Below are positions 46,341 to 57,757 of a stretch of DNA of 64,000 bases, piece by piece. The notes beneath the pieces were generated by a model. It worked only from the letters and a program-made list of their open reading frames with translations. It was not told where the DNA came from and ran no database searches. How positions within the stretch are numbered: the first letter of the stretch is position 1; each line of letters opens with the position of its first letter. Made by a program: the position numbers and the translations under genes. Location of the stretch: NCBI GenBank assembly GCA_964019135.1, contig OZ025248.1, positions 13,523,574-13,587,573 on the forward strand. The letters are read 5' to 3'. The stretch is from Arenicola marina (lineage: Eukaryota > Annelida > Polychaeta > Arenicolidae).

Positions 46341-46740
46341 GGAGAGTGACCGCTATCAGTGCCCAACACGGCTTTGGGCCGGTTTATTCGGGGGCCATAT
46401 TCCTTAATTAAAAGCCATTTCTTGTGGCTTACAAACCTGACCGAACAGGGTCCCTTCGGTGACTGCTTTTGTTTGGGACACCCTTTCCCCCATCCCCCAC
46501 CCCGTCTGCGCCCTATTGGCCCGGGCGGCTCTATCTGTGCCCCCCCCCCCACCCCCACCTCGTCCCCACCCCATTGGCCCTGGCGGCCCTATCTGTGCCC
46601 CCTGGAGGCCGCAGTGTACCACACGTCAATCTGGATTGGCCGCCCACTGGATCCCGGTGTAAGGTCGACTAATCCAGGATATTGTCACCCAGAGATCTCT
46701 CGGTGAATACTGACAATTCGGGCCGGAGAGAGGGACGCGA

Positions 46741-46890
46741 GGTGGGGGGGGGGTGGAGGAGTGAGGGAGGGGGGCGTGAGGGAGGAAGAAGAGAGGGGTA
46801 AGGGAGGGGTGAGGGAGGGGAGAGAGGAGTGTGAGAGAGGGTAGGAAGCGTAGGGATAAAGGTAGGGTAGGGAGGGAGGGTCGGGACTCG
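46741..46890. repeat. Polypurine (GA/GGGA) tract
   Basis: About 150 bases almost free of pyrimidines on the + strand (GAGGTGGGGGGG, GAGGGAGGAAGAAGAGAGGG). It is the cause of open pyrimidine-strand frames here. Confidence 0.8.
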
Positions 46891-48469
46891 GAATGAGCAT
46901 GATGAGAAAAATAAGGGGCGGGGTTGCCTTCACCCTGTCGGCCCTTCCCTTCACAGTAGCATCACGACCCCGTACTCCGTGCACGCCACGCCACGCACCC
47001 CACCCCACCCCTCTCACCCACCTTATCCACCCCCCTCGAGGCGCGCCTGCCCCCTCCCCCCGTCTATCCCTGGCTCACCTTCTGAATCACACGCGCAGCC
47101 CGAACTGACGGGCACGGATTGACAAGTCCCTCTCACTCCAACAGAAAAAGTTATTCCTCTATGAACACGCAATTAACGACACATTCTCCTTTTTTAAATA
47201 AAGCCATTTATCCCATCAGAACAACCCGCCCTGCCCCTTCCCTACCCCTCCTGCCGCCCCAAGAGGCTACCCCCAGCGCTGACTGGACACAAGTTATATC
47301 ACCCCTCCTAATCATAACACCCCCCCCCCCTCCTCCCACACGCGGTGACATGTCTGTCAGTCTAGAAGGGGATAGGTTCCCGGGGGAGGGGGGGGGGGCG
47401 AGACCGGCGGACGGTCCCAGCGGATGGGAGGGGTGTGGGGTTGGGACCTTAGCTGTCCTGTGAGATGTGAGGCACGGACTCCAGGCAGCACCCAATCCAC
47501 CCAGAGAGGCGAAAGGATGTCGCAAAAACAGGAGCCAATAATTCCGTAGATAGCGATCCGTGTGCGTGCCAACTACGGGATGGAGAGAGGGAGGGAATGC
47601 ATCAAAGGACGAGTTAATTGACCATTACAGGACACAAAAAAGTGTTTCTCAGCCCTCCGATGGGGCTATGTATCGACCAATGGAGGAGGTCGAATCAGAT
47701 ATCCGGGTGTATTTATTTTAATTAAAACTTTTAATTACTCCATTTACCCTTTACCCCCGCCCTTCCCCCGTCACCACCACACTCACACCCCCACTCCAAT
47801 CCCCCAGTGTGGCCGTCGCACGGTATCTCTCCCGCCAGTCCCCATAGCGACCGTCGCCAAGGTGTCCACGTGACACGTGACGTCACAGGCGCTGATCACA
47901 TTTCAATTACTGACGACTTTTGTTTGGCTTAATATCGATTCAGCGCCGGTTGTTTCTCCCCCCTATGTGGGTCCCTGTCCCACCACGATACGCCGCTCGT
48001 GTTTTGCCTCTCTAACTTACGTCTCCTGATCTGCCGCTTCCCTTCCTGTCTTAATCTCTGTGCTGATCTCCCACGCTTCCATTCCTAACTGTCTTTTTTT
48101 CACGTTTCTTGCCCTCGCTGCAGTTCTTTTTGGCCAACCGTGGCCACCGCATTCCAACTAAAATGAATATAATTCAGCGTTTTTTCCCCGGGGTTCTTCG
48201 CCCATAATTTACCGTCTAGTGCCTATCTGTCAACGACGCCCTCGGCCCTTTCACCGCCCCCCCCCCCATTTCCCGCCCCATGTAACCGACAATCCTTTCC
48301 CTCGCCGCCAGCCCTGTTCCAAACCCCTTCTCCCTCTTTCCCTAATTTACCCCGTCGGCGATGGTATCATTGTCAAACAATCCCTCTCTGGTGCTCGCAG
48401 CTGTCGATGGGCCGGGGCAGTAGGGTCCGGGGGATGCACCCCCACTGCCGAAGGGCCCTACAGACGCGG

Positions 48470-48885
48470 GGCGGGGTGGGGCGGGGTGGGGCTGGATGGG
48501 GCTGGGTAGGGCTGGGATGGGATTGGGTGAAGCTGGAGGGGGGTGACTGGGGTCGGCCTGGATGGGGTTGGGTGAAGCTGGGGGGGGGCCGTGATGGGAC
48601 TAGAGGCGGCGGGGGGGGGGGTGACTGGGGTCGGCCTGGATGGGGATGGGAGGGGGTGACTGGGGTCCGGTTGGCTGGGGGCTGGATCGGGCTGGGATTG
48701 GGGGGTGACAGGGGTCGGGCTGGGTGGGTCTGGGAGGGGGTCGGGCTGGGTGGGTCTGGGAGGGGGTCGGGCTGGGTGGGGGCTGGGTGGGGCTGGGGGG
48801 GGGGCGGGGGTGAGGGGTGACTGGGGTAGGGCTGGGTGGGGCTGGGGGGGGGGGGAGAGGGTGAGGGGTGACTGGGGTTGGGCCC
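48470..48885 (+). repeat. G-rich degenerate array of GGGGCTGG(G/A)T-type units
   Basis: Over 400 bases of runs of three or more G separated by CTGGRT, TGACTGGGGT or TCGGGCTGGGT. Dense in potential G-quadruplex motifs. Overlapping long frames on both strands reflect composition only. Confidence 0.8.
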
Positions 48886-49930
48886 AGGCATCAGGATGAA
48901 CCCCGGACTTGCCGCGGTGCCCCTGTCGGGTCTTGAAGGACCTCCTGGAGTGTCCGACCTCCCTCACCACTTGAATCGCATTGTGCCGGGACCTTGTCAA
49001 ACAGCCCTGAACCTCTAATTACAGCGGCAGACTGCGCCTCAATAGACCCCACCTCCCCCCCACCCCCCACCCCCCCGCCACCACCCAACCAAGCCACTCC
49101 GGCCCCGTGCAACCCTCATCGAAACCCCCCCGACCCCCATAGAACAATCTCGTGGCCGTTCATCTATATTAATTCGCATTGTTTACCAATATCCATTATA
49201 GTCATATCGAGCAAAGCAATCGGGACAGACGTAAAAGTGTAACATGGAGCTGCACCCATTGGGTATGGTGCAGGTAACTCAGATCTCGCTTGTCAGGCGT
49301 AATGTCATAAGACGGAACTCGAGGTAGATCGCCATAGCCTGACCGAGCATTCTGATATCTATAAGGGCAGCACTTATCGTCACTGAGAAACACAAGGCGT
49401 AACCATACTCATACTGAGCCACATTGGTGTGGATCTATGTGCCTTGTGAAAGCGATACGGTGCTCTTTTAAGATACCAACAGCTGTGCAAAATCACTCTG
49501 AAGACCGTCAAACACCAAAATTTGAAGACATTATAGAAAAGTTCTGGCTATCGTGCGACATTCCCTCTGCTAGTAGCTGCAATTCTCCCTATACCTCTCC
49601 CCAAACCATCAATTTGAAGGTCCAAGTTAGAAGACTGTACATCCCTCAACCCCCACCCCGCTCACCCCACTCTACATGCCATTAACAAGGACTTTCCCAC
49701 ACAGGACCCGGATTCGTGGGAATATTTCGGACTCCAGACTCGTCGTCCAGTCCCCAAGCCAATCGGGACCAAATCCGTTCAATTAGGCATCTGGATCCGG
49801 GCGGGAGAGTCGCCAGTGAGGGACAGGACATCCAGACGGACTGTCCGGACAGCCAGCTAATGGACAGCCAGCCCCGATGCCGCTCGCATTCCGGATTCGG
49901 TCGGCGGTCCTGCCTGACCCTGCGATTCCT

Positions 49931-49951
49931 GTCACATGACTGTCATGTGAC
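49931..49951. promoter_or_regulatory. Perfect palindrome of two E-boxes
   Basis: GTCACATGAC, a central T, then the exact reverse complement of the first ten bases. Each half is an E-box (CACATG / CATGTG) in the GTCANNTGAC context used by MiT/TFE and USF-type bHLH-zip factors. It may be a site or a cruciform; function unknown. Confidence 0.3.
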
Positions 49952-50252
49952 TTTTGACGAGTCTGGTGGGACGCTCATTACGGCAAGAAGTCACATTCCT
50001 GTCCCCGTGTGCATCGAGGTGACGGGGTGGGGGTATAGGTGGGGTGGGGGGGGGGGGGGGTAGAGGTGGCATTTGGACGAGAGGGGTTAGGATTTGAAAT
50101 GAGGGGCGGGGGGGCGGGGGCGTGGTTGGTACTAGAGGTTGGAAGGGGAGAGGGGCGGGGGGTAGCTGGGCGAAGCACAGGTTGGACATGGGCGGTGGTA
50201 GGCGGGGTTGGTGAAGGCGGGAAGCCAGTGTGAAGGCTCCAGTGACCTCCAC

Positions 50253-50291
50253 CTTGGCATTCGCGTTGGCATTCGCGTTGGCATTCGCGTC
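50253..50291. repeat. 12-bp tandem repeat, three copies
   Basis: TTGGCATTCGCG repeated three times. Confidence 0.9.
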
Positions 50292-50511
50292 ACATAAACA
50301 TTATTCCGACCTCTCCTGTCCAATGTAGAGACAACATGTACGCCGCCTCGCCCTGCCCATGTTGTGACAGGCCCATATGTTTGTATTGCCGCGTGCGCCG
50401 ACCTATATAGAGGTCAAAGGTCACGTCCGTGTCATGCACCGCATGTCGCCAAACCTGTGTCTGTTGCCGTCGTGTCCCGAATCTCCATGAAGACGAAGGT
50501 CTGAGAAAGTA

Positions 50512-50725
50512 GTCGATTTCACTGTCGTTGATAGTTGAGTGTCGATTTCACTGTCGTTGATAGTTGAGTGTCGATTTCACTGTCGTTGATAGTTGAGTGT
50601 CGATTTCACTGTCGTTGATAGTTGAGTGTCGATTTCACTGTCGTTAAGAGTTGAGTGTCGATTTCACTGTCGTTGATAGTTGAGTGTCGATTTCACTATC
50701 GTTAAGAGTTGAGTGTCGATTTCAA
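50512..50725. repeat. 29-bp tandem repeat, seven copies
   Basis: Units GTCGATTTCACTGTCGTTGA then TAGTTGAGT, with a TTAAGAG variant in two units. Confidence 0.95.
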
Positions 50726-52065
50726 CATGTCCTACTTTTTAAATAGAAACTTTAAAACGGTCTGTCTTCCATGTTGGAGCCCACGAAACATGTTACTACG
50801 TGAGGCATACGGACAAAATGTTGCGCCCTCACCTGAAAGGACGACCCTTTAACAAACAGTATTATCAAAAGCTAACTCCGCTATGTTAGAAACTGTGTGT
50901 GTGTGTGTTGTACGGTGCATAGACAACGTAAAGGATATAATGCGCCATCATAACAGGAGGTTTACTCGCCCGGGATTCCCGTGGGACGGACATCAAACTG
51001 CCAGACCGCCCGGCGGTAAACCCGTGACGTAAGCCACCAACCAGGTCAATTTCATGCCTTTTATGGCGTCATGTGTGGAAAGCCCCCAAAAACTGAACCG
51101 ACGAAAACATATACATTTTATGATACTCCTTCGTCTGCGAAGGCATCACAAATACACAGTACATAGAATTGGTAAGAAATGGATTCCCCACTACGGGTGT
51201 TTCTCCGCCTCATCAAGGCGGAAACGTACGAGATATACCGAGGGCGGCCGAGTGCCTCTTCGATCACTTGGTCCTCATATCTGGGGACCGCTGTCAGGGG
51301 GCGAGGCAAGGACCATTCGTCGTCATTAACAGCCGTGCCGGCAGTCTTTGTTTTTCGTCGGTTGCCGACTCGCTGTGTCAGATGTCTGTTTCACACCGTG
51401 GCGAGACAGAAGCGAGCAGCGGGGTGAAAAGAACAACCTGCCGGTTTCTGTGTGTCGTGCGGCAGCCACCATGACTGGGGGTATGGTTATCACATCATTT
51501 GGAGGGGATATGATGGAGGGGGGGGGATATTGTAAGGAGAGACGTATTGGTTCGGGAAGTTGGGAGCGGGAGGATGGGAATGGTAGGGGGGGGGGGAGGG
51601 ACAGGCAAAGGGTGTGGGTGGGATGTGGTTGGGGCGTAGGGGGGGGGGGGGTGTCAAGAACGGTACGAGAACGCGAGAGGCGGGGGAAGGGGAGGGGAGA
51701 TGGGCTCCAAATTGCGGTGTGAAGGGTTATAAATATTCCACCGAGAGCTGTGGAGAGGGTGATGATATGGCCGCCGTAACTAGCTCGACTGGCCCTCGGG
51801 GCCAGGGAAACTGCGGATGTCTTGGTGACAAATTAAGGCTGGTGGGATGGGGTGGGAGGGGGGAGGGAGGGGGGGGGGGGGTAGAGAAGAGCATGGTTGT
51901 GAAGGGTGGGAGGGGGGCTATGAGGGAAATAAGACAGCGAGAACGTCTGATGATGCGGCGTCCTCAACACGCCAAGGTCATATTCCCCGCCAAGGTCATA
52001 GCCGCGTGCGCGGTGCTATCGCTTTGTCACGCGGTGTCACAATTAGTGGTACTGTATTTGACGTT

Positions 52066-52292
52066 CTTAGCGACGTCGTTAGTCAGTGACGGAGCGACAC
52101 TGGCGCCGTCGTTAGTCAGTGACGGAGCGACACTGGCGCCGACGTCGTTAGTCAGTGACGGAGCGACACTGGCGCCGACGTCCTTAGTCAGTGACGGCGC
52201 GACACTGGCGCCGACGTCCTTAGTCAGTGACGGCGCGACACTGGCGCCGACGTCCTTGGTCAGTGACGGAGCGACACTGGCGCCGACGTCAC
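52066..52292. repeat. 33/36-bp tandem repeat, six copies
   Basis: Units TTAGTCAGTGACGGAGCGAC then ACTGGCGCCGACGTCG; the first is 33 bp and the others 36 bp. The + strand is open across it (SLVSDGATLAPT repeated), part of a frame at 51614-52345 that has no other protein-like feature. Confidence 0.93.
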
Positions 52293-55200
52293 CCGCCAGA
52301 AGCCGCCAAGAAGAGGTGGGACAGACTAACAGACTAACCGGGTGAAAGGGATGTTAATGCATCGGAATGATAACGTAGAGAGGGGGGGGAATGGATGGGC
52401 TACGGAGGGGACAGGTTACATGGCATGGGCGATATGACGTAGGGGATGTGAAGCAATGGTGTATATTAAAAGGAGGAGGGATGGTTGATGGTGGTGGGAG
52501 AGGGGGGGGGGGGTTCATGTATAAAAACACGCCATGAAGATACTATTGGTTAAGGGTACGGTGTCATACGGTAGCCCTTTAGGCCTGTATAGGATGTGGT
52601 ACCTACGATGGAATTAATTGATGAGCAGTCCCGTAATACAAGAACACGCATAGCGCTAACTCCCCACCCCTACCCCACCCCTACCCCACCGCAACAACGC
52701 CCGTTTAAACCGTTCTTGTTCCTCCATATATAGGCAAGAATCACACTCGGGGGACTTTCGGGGGTCAGAGGGGGGTAGAGTAGAGGAAAGGGGTGGAGGT
52801 GGGAGGAGGTAGAGTAGAGGCACGGAGTGGGAGGAGAGGGAGGGGGCAGTGTAACAGGTCATAAATCCGTTTCGCCGGGGGCAGGACCCGATCAGGCGAG
52901 GCTGGGACACTTTGTCCCTGGACCGTTTTCCGCGGGTGGGTGAGCACGATTCTCTGCCGGAGGGGCAGTTACCCCGACAGCGGCACAGGGGTGGCACCGA
53001 AGGGGCGGAGTTGGGGGTGGGGGGGGGGGTTAAAGGTTTGATGGCCATTTGGTATTTGGGGGCTGGCGGTAATCAGGGAGGAGGGTCGGGGCGGGTGGTA
53101 GGGGTGTCACTTAGGGGATAACAAATGAACCATCAGATCGCGGTGACACGGAGTGAGAGTGGACATCTTGGGAAGGGGAAAATGTGAACACGATGAAATG
53201 TAAGGCAAGTGCGAATTGTAAGTCCTAAAATTAAGTCGAACCAGTGAGTCGAGCCTATTCAAGTCTTCTCTCCGCTGCCTAACGGGTGCGGGCGGTGAGG
53301 GAGGGGGGAGGGGGTAATGGACATGCAATATAGCAGAGTGTGAAAATGGGATGTGGATACCAACTTAGTCATTGCCCTGACCGAAGCGATCGGCCTTCCA
53401 TATTGTTTTAGCGTAACTCATATTTGACTCATGCCATACCATACAGTACAGGGTGAAGGCGAGAATTAAATCAGTTCCCAAGAAGGCGTTGCGACCAAAC
53501 CAAAGGACACGGGTGGGGGGCTGAGGCTTGTACCGCGTCGGGTTCCATCTTTCTTATCTAATGTCATGGTATATATCCGGGTGAAGGTATGTTGTATGTA
53601 TGTCTGCCAAGAGTTGTGAGTAAGGGAGGGGCGTGGAGATAGGTCTACGATATTAAAGGGGTGGGTTTTTGTTGAGGGATTTGTCATCCTGTCGACCATG
53701 CACATGTGTGCCGGGTAACCAGCCACCACACACTGCGATTTGATTCTCTCATACCTCACTGTAGTATCACCCCCCCCCCCCCGCCCCGCCCCCACCCCGT
53801 ACCATCCCTCATGTACGACATGGACGCCCAACACCACAGTCTACCGCTAGCGGGACAACCGCTTTGGGGCTCATAATTACACGTCACCCGCATTACGTAC
53901 CTCCCGGGGGTAGGAATCCAATGCGGTAACCAGGAGAAATCTCGATCAGCTCAACCGAAATTCCCGATTATCCCTATTCAAATCTTCTCTCCGCTACCCC
54001 TGCCCCACCACCATCCCCTCCCTCCCTCACACCCCATCCTGCTCCCAGATTACCCCGGGATATCCCGTGACCACTGAACCTTTGCCCCTCCCCCGGGGGT
54101 CCCAACCAAGGGTGACTATCTCCCCCTCCGGGAGACTTGCCATCGATAAGACAGGTCGGATCCAGAGGCCGGGGTGGGATTCGGCTATCCGGGTGGCCTC
54201 CCTCATTCCCGCCGGCGGATCCTGACGGGGCGAACGCGATCCGGAGTCGGGTAAGTCCGATAAACGTAGCCACGTGTGAATCCTCCCTGGACCGCGAATA
54301 GAAGGGGCGAAGGCGGGGGTGGGGGGTGGTTGGGGGGGGGGGGGGGCTGCAGGCGGGGCAGGGGTTGGGCGAGGGGGTGGGGGTCATGGTCGGAGGTGGA
54401 GTCCTCATTCCCATTCCATTAAATAATTCCAGGGTGGCAAAATATTTCCTAAGATGTAAAACTTAACTGGCATGGCGGAAGGGTGGGAGTGGGGAGGGGG
54501 CGGGGGTGGATGGAGACGGCCAGAGATGATGTTCTTGGTGTGTGGCCCGCGGCAATACTGTTAATAAATATCATATCTCAAGACGTGACTTGACGTCTAA
54601 ATGGTCTAAATGCACACACACGTCTTGGATTCTATATTGCTACATGTTGCTGAGACCTCCGGGAGAACCCACCCATCCTGATACAACCAAACGCTCTATT
54701 GGTGAAATACAGACGAAACAGAAAAAGACATTCTAACAGGCATTGCAAAAAAGTCAAACCTTCCATTAAGACAAGATACGACCAAGCATCTGTATGTAAA
54801 AGTAAGCAATACTCAATTGCACACATGCTGGATTGACCGACAATGACAAAATTTACAAAGTAAACTACACGCACATGAGGATGAACATGTAACAACCTGA
54901 CTTCTTCCACTATCTATGCTGCAGGAATGCACGTATACGACGCAAACAATATACTACTGAACAATAACTGAAGTAGGTAAGGATGAAAGAATAACATATT
55001 TTGGGCAGCCTGTTGTTAAATCTATTTGATATATGCTTTATGCGTCTTTGATCGATAGTCTATTGCAATATCAACACTTTATACCGCGTTTCATTAACAA
55101 AGTGGTGACGGTTTTGAGAGTAAAGCCGGGACGTTAAGGCGAGACAGCGGGGGTTTGCCCTGCCCACCCACCCCGAGAACACGCGTGAAGCACGCGTCAG

Positions 55201-57310
55201 TTCCCCCTCGAGGTAGGCGGGTCTTGTCTTTCATGGGCTTCATATAGATAACTAATCACGCGTTAGGAAATATTATTTTGTTCCTCTACGGACTCAGCAT
55301 TTGAAAGACGTCACCTTTTTATGCCCAGATCGCAGGGTGCTGTTCCGTTGTGCTTCATCGACCTTCCTCGGGAAGGCGGTCCCATAGTAATAGATTATGA
55401 CGAGTGACGAGTGCTGGGTTGTACATTTCGGTGAACGTTTTTTTCAGCAAGTTTTGCTTATGATTAACGATTGATAGGCAGGGAGGCGTAACATCAAACA
55501 CCAAGCCGCCCAGTCAAGTCACATGGGTGGTCCCGCGAGAGCTTACGAGATCCCACGTGACCACATGACAAGAGGGAGGGGCCCATCGTCAGTGATTCGT
55601 TTGTTTTTGCGTTTCCCGGCGAGTGGTAGGGTGGATTTCACTGCTCGGCTTTTTCCGGTACTGGGTTTAACGTTGTTTACCACGTCAATAATATCTGTTT
55701 GTGAGAAGGATTAGATGATTGATTACTTTATCTCTGACAAAAACAAATCAGCAAAAAATCTTCATCAGTATGCAGTGAAACGGGCGTCGCCTTCAGTTTT
55801 GTTTCTCTCACCCAGAGGTTTATATGAGTTCTTATGCCTGTCATGCTGCTTGGAGCATTACATAAAACAACCGGCTCCTGCTGTGAGAAGTTCTAATTAC
55901 CATTCACGCCATGTGTATGTCATCCAGCTTACACCGACCGCCATTTCCGCCTCATGACTGAGCCGTGTCACTGGACCATAACCTTGAAACCGACGTTTGA
56001 TAAAACAGTTTTACTTTGCTAGGATTGTCGTAATCGGTATTCTCGATCTAAATCTATTGCCAATTTAAATTGCGGTGTTGTCGAACGTCACCTTATCGCA
56101 GGGTGACAAGTAGTTACACGTTTCATGGAAGACACTAAAATATAATTTTCCATCGTGAATGACTCAAACTGTAGCGGGCGTCGATGCATGTGAGTCAGGT
56201 CAAAGGTCACGGCTCGTTTCGTGTTGTTCATCGTGCATAATTTAACATCTGCCTCTTTGCTATTTAGCGGCCACCGCGAAAAAACATAGGATCTGTATGA
56301 AGTTATCAAAAAAAGTTAAGCAGTTAATTGCCGAGGACGTCACCCTGGGAGATGTCACAGTGATCGCGGGGTTGTTAGCGAAGGTCACAGAAGTCAAGGA
56401 CAACAAGATGGGAGGAGTTTGACCTGTGACCTCCGGTGACAGCGATCTCCTTCCAAAGAGTCGGCGATAATAGGGCAGCATATGGGCATATCAGATGTGA
56501 CCGTCCCTCCCCATTACCAAGCCCATTTAGAGACAGTCTCACCCCGACATGCCCTGCCAAGCCCCCACCCCCCTCCCCCCTCCCCACTCACCCACACCCA
56601 CAGCCCCTCTACCCTGCACCCCATGAGTATTCCATCTATCTTTTCACAAACGCTTTTACTGAATCACCACCCCTCATTCTCTCGTTACCCCCCCCCCCCC
56701 CGCCGCTCCCCTCCTTGACCCCCACCTGCTGCACACTACCCAAGGAGCACGTGCATCTGCTCCCCACCCCCGGGGCAAACAGGGTCTGACGGGACGGGAT
56801 TGAGTTGACCATTTATTTAATTGATAGGGAAAACGAATATAGATGGGGACCCTGGGCTGAGAGAGCGTGCTGGCTCAGGAGGGTAGGGTGGGGGTAGGGA
56901 GTGGGGTATAAGGTGGTGAGGGAGGGGGTGGGTGGGTTGGTAGTGGTGCAGTGTGGGGGGGGGATTTAAGGGGGTACGATGGTCAAGCGGTCACTAGCTG
57001 TGTGAATAGCCTTATCGCACTTCTATAGATTGCATTGTCACTAAATAAATTGAAAGTTGATTTTCTAGCTTTGAAATTCAACATTAAACACTTTGTCAAA
57101 CGCATTGACGATCAATTTTGTCGCACCCTGGAGCGCGATAAACGACACCGAGCTCCCCCCCCCCCCCCCCCCCACCACACACACTCACACTCACACCCCA
57201 TGTATGGCATATGCCACCAAGATATCCAACCCGAGCAGAGGGCGAAGTCAAACCGATATGTTCACCAAATATGAATACTTTGCTCTCTCCCCCTCCCACC
57301 TCTTATGTCG

Positions 57311-57340
57311 GTGTGTGTGTGTGTGTGTGTGTGTGTGCGG
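57311..57340. repeat. (GT)n microsatellite followed by poly-G
   Basis: About 14 GT repeats and then a run of G. Confidence 0.95.
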
Positions 57341-57713
57341 GGGGGGGGGGCGTTAGAGCCATTGAAAAAGAAAGGCAAATAACTGCCATATGTGACGTAA
57401 CTGACATTATTAATTTCGTGTCTATGCACACTGTCACTAACGGGGAAAGATGTCCTGGAGGTAACAGACACACAGAACAGTTATCAATTAAGTATATTTC
57501 ACTGTTGTAATAAATTGAGACAAAGAGTCCAGGCCATGGTTTAATCATGAACGGGTCATAAAGCCGCACAAGGTCGATACTTATATTTCCTCTCATCGTA
57601 CAATGCACGGGACGATCGCACAAACACACACAAAGCAAAAAAGGGAGAAAAAAAATTGCAGCGTACCAAAAACTCCCCTCGCAGCTGGCGTTATTACCAG
57701 GGTTCTATACCCC

Positions 57714-57757
57714 GCAGCGCCGCCTGGTGAATGCCTTCAGTCGCCAGGGGGCGCTGG
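57714..57757. promoter_or_regulatory. Divergent pair of CTCF-like motifs
   Basis: 57742-57757 reads CGCCAGGGGGCGCTGG, close to the CTCF core CCASYAGRGGGCGC on the + strand. 57714-57730 reads GCAGCGCCGCCTGGTGA, the same kind of core on the - strand (CACCAGGCGGCGCTGC). They are about 12 bases apart and point away from each other. Binding is not shown. Confidence 0.4.

Noticed and set aside
49694-49860. Possible exon after CACACAG with a 55-codon frame
   Set aside because: An acceptor is present but no donor, no PDZ motif and a stop follows; it does not continue the PDZRN-like protein.
51614-52345. 243-codon + strand frame ending in SLVSDGATLAPT repeats
   Set aside because: The front half is G-run low-complexity sequence and the back half is the 36-bp array; no independent protein signal.
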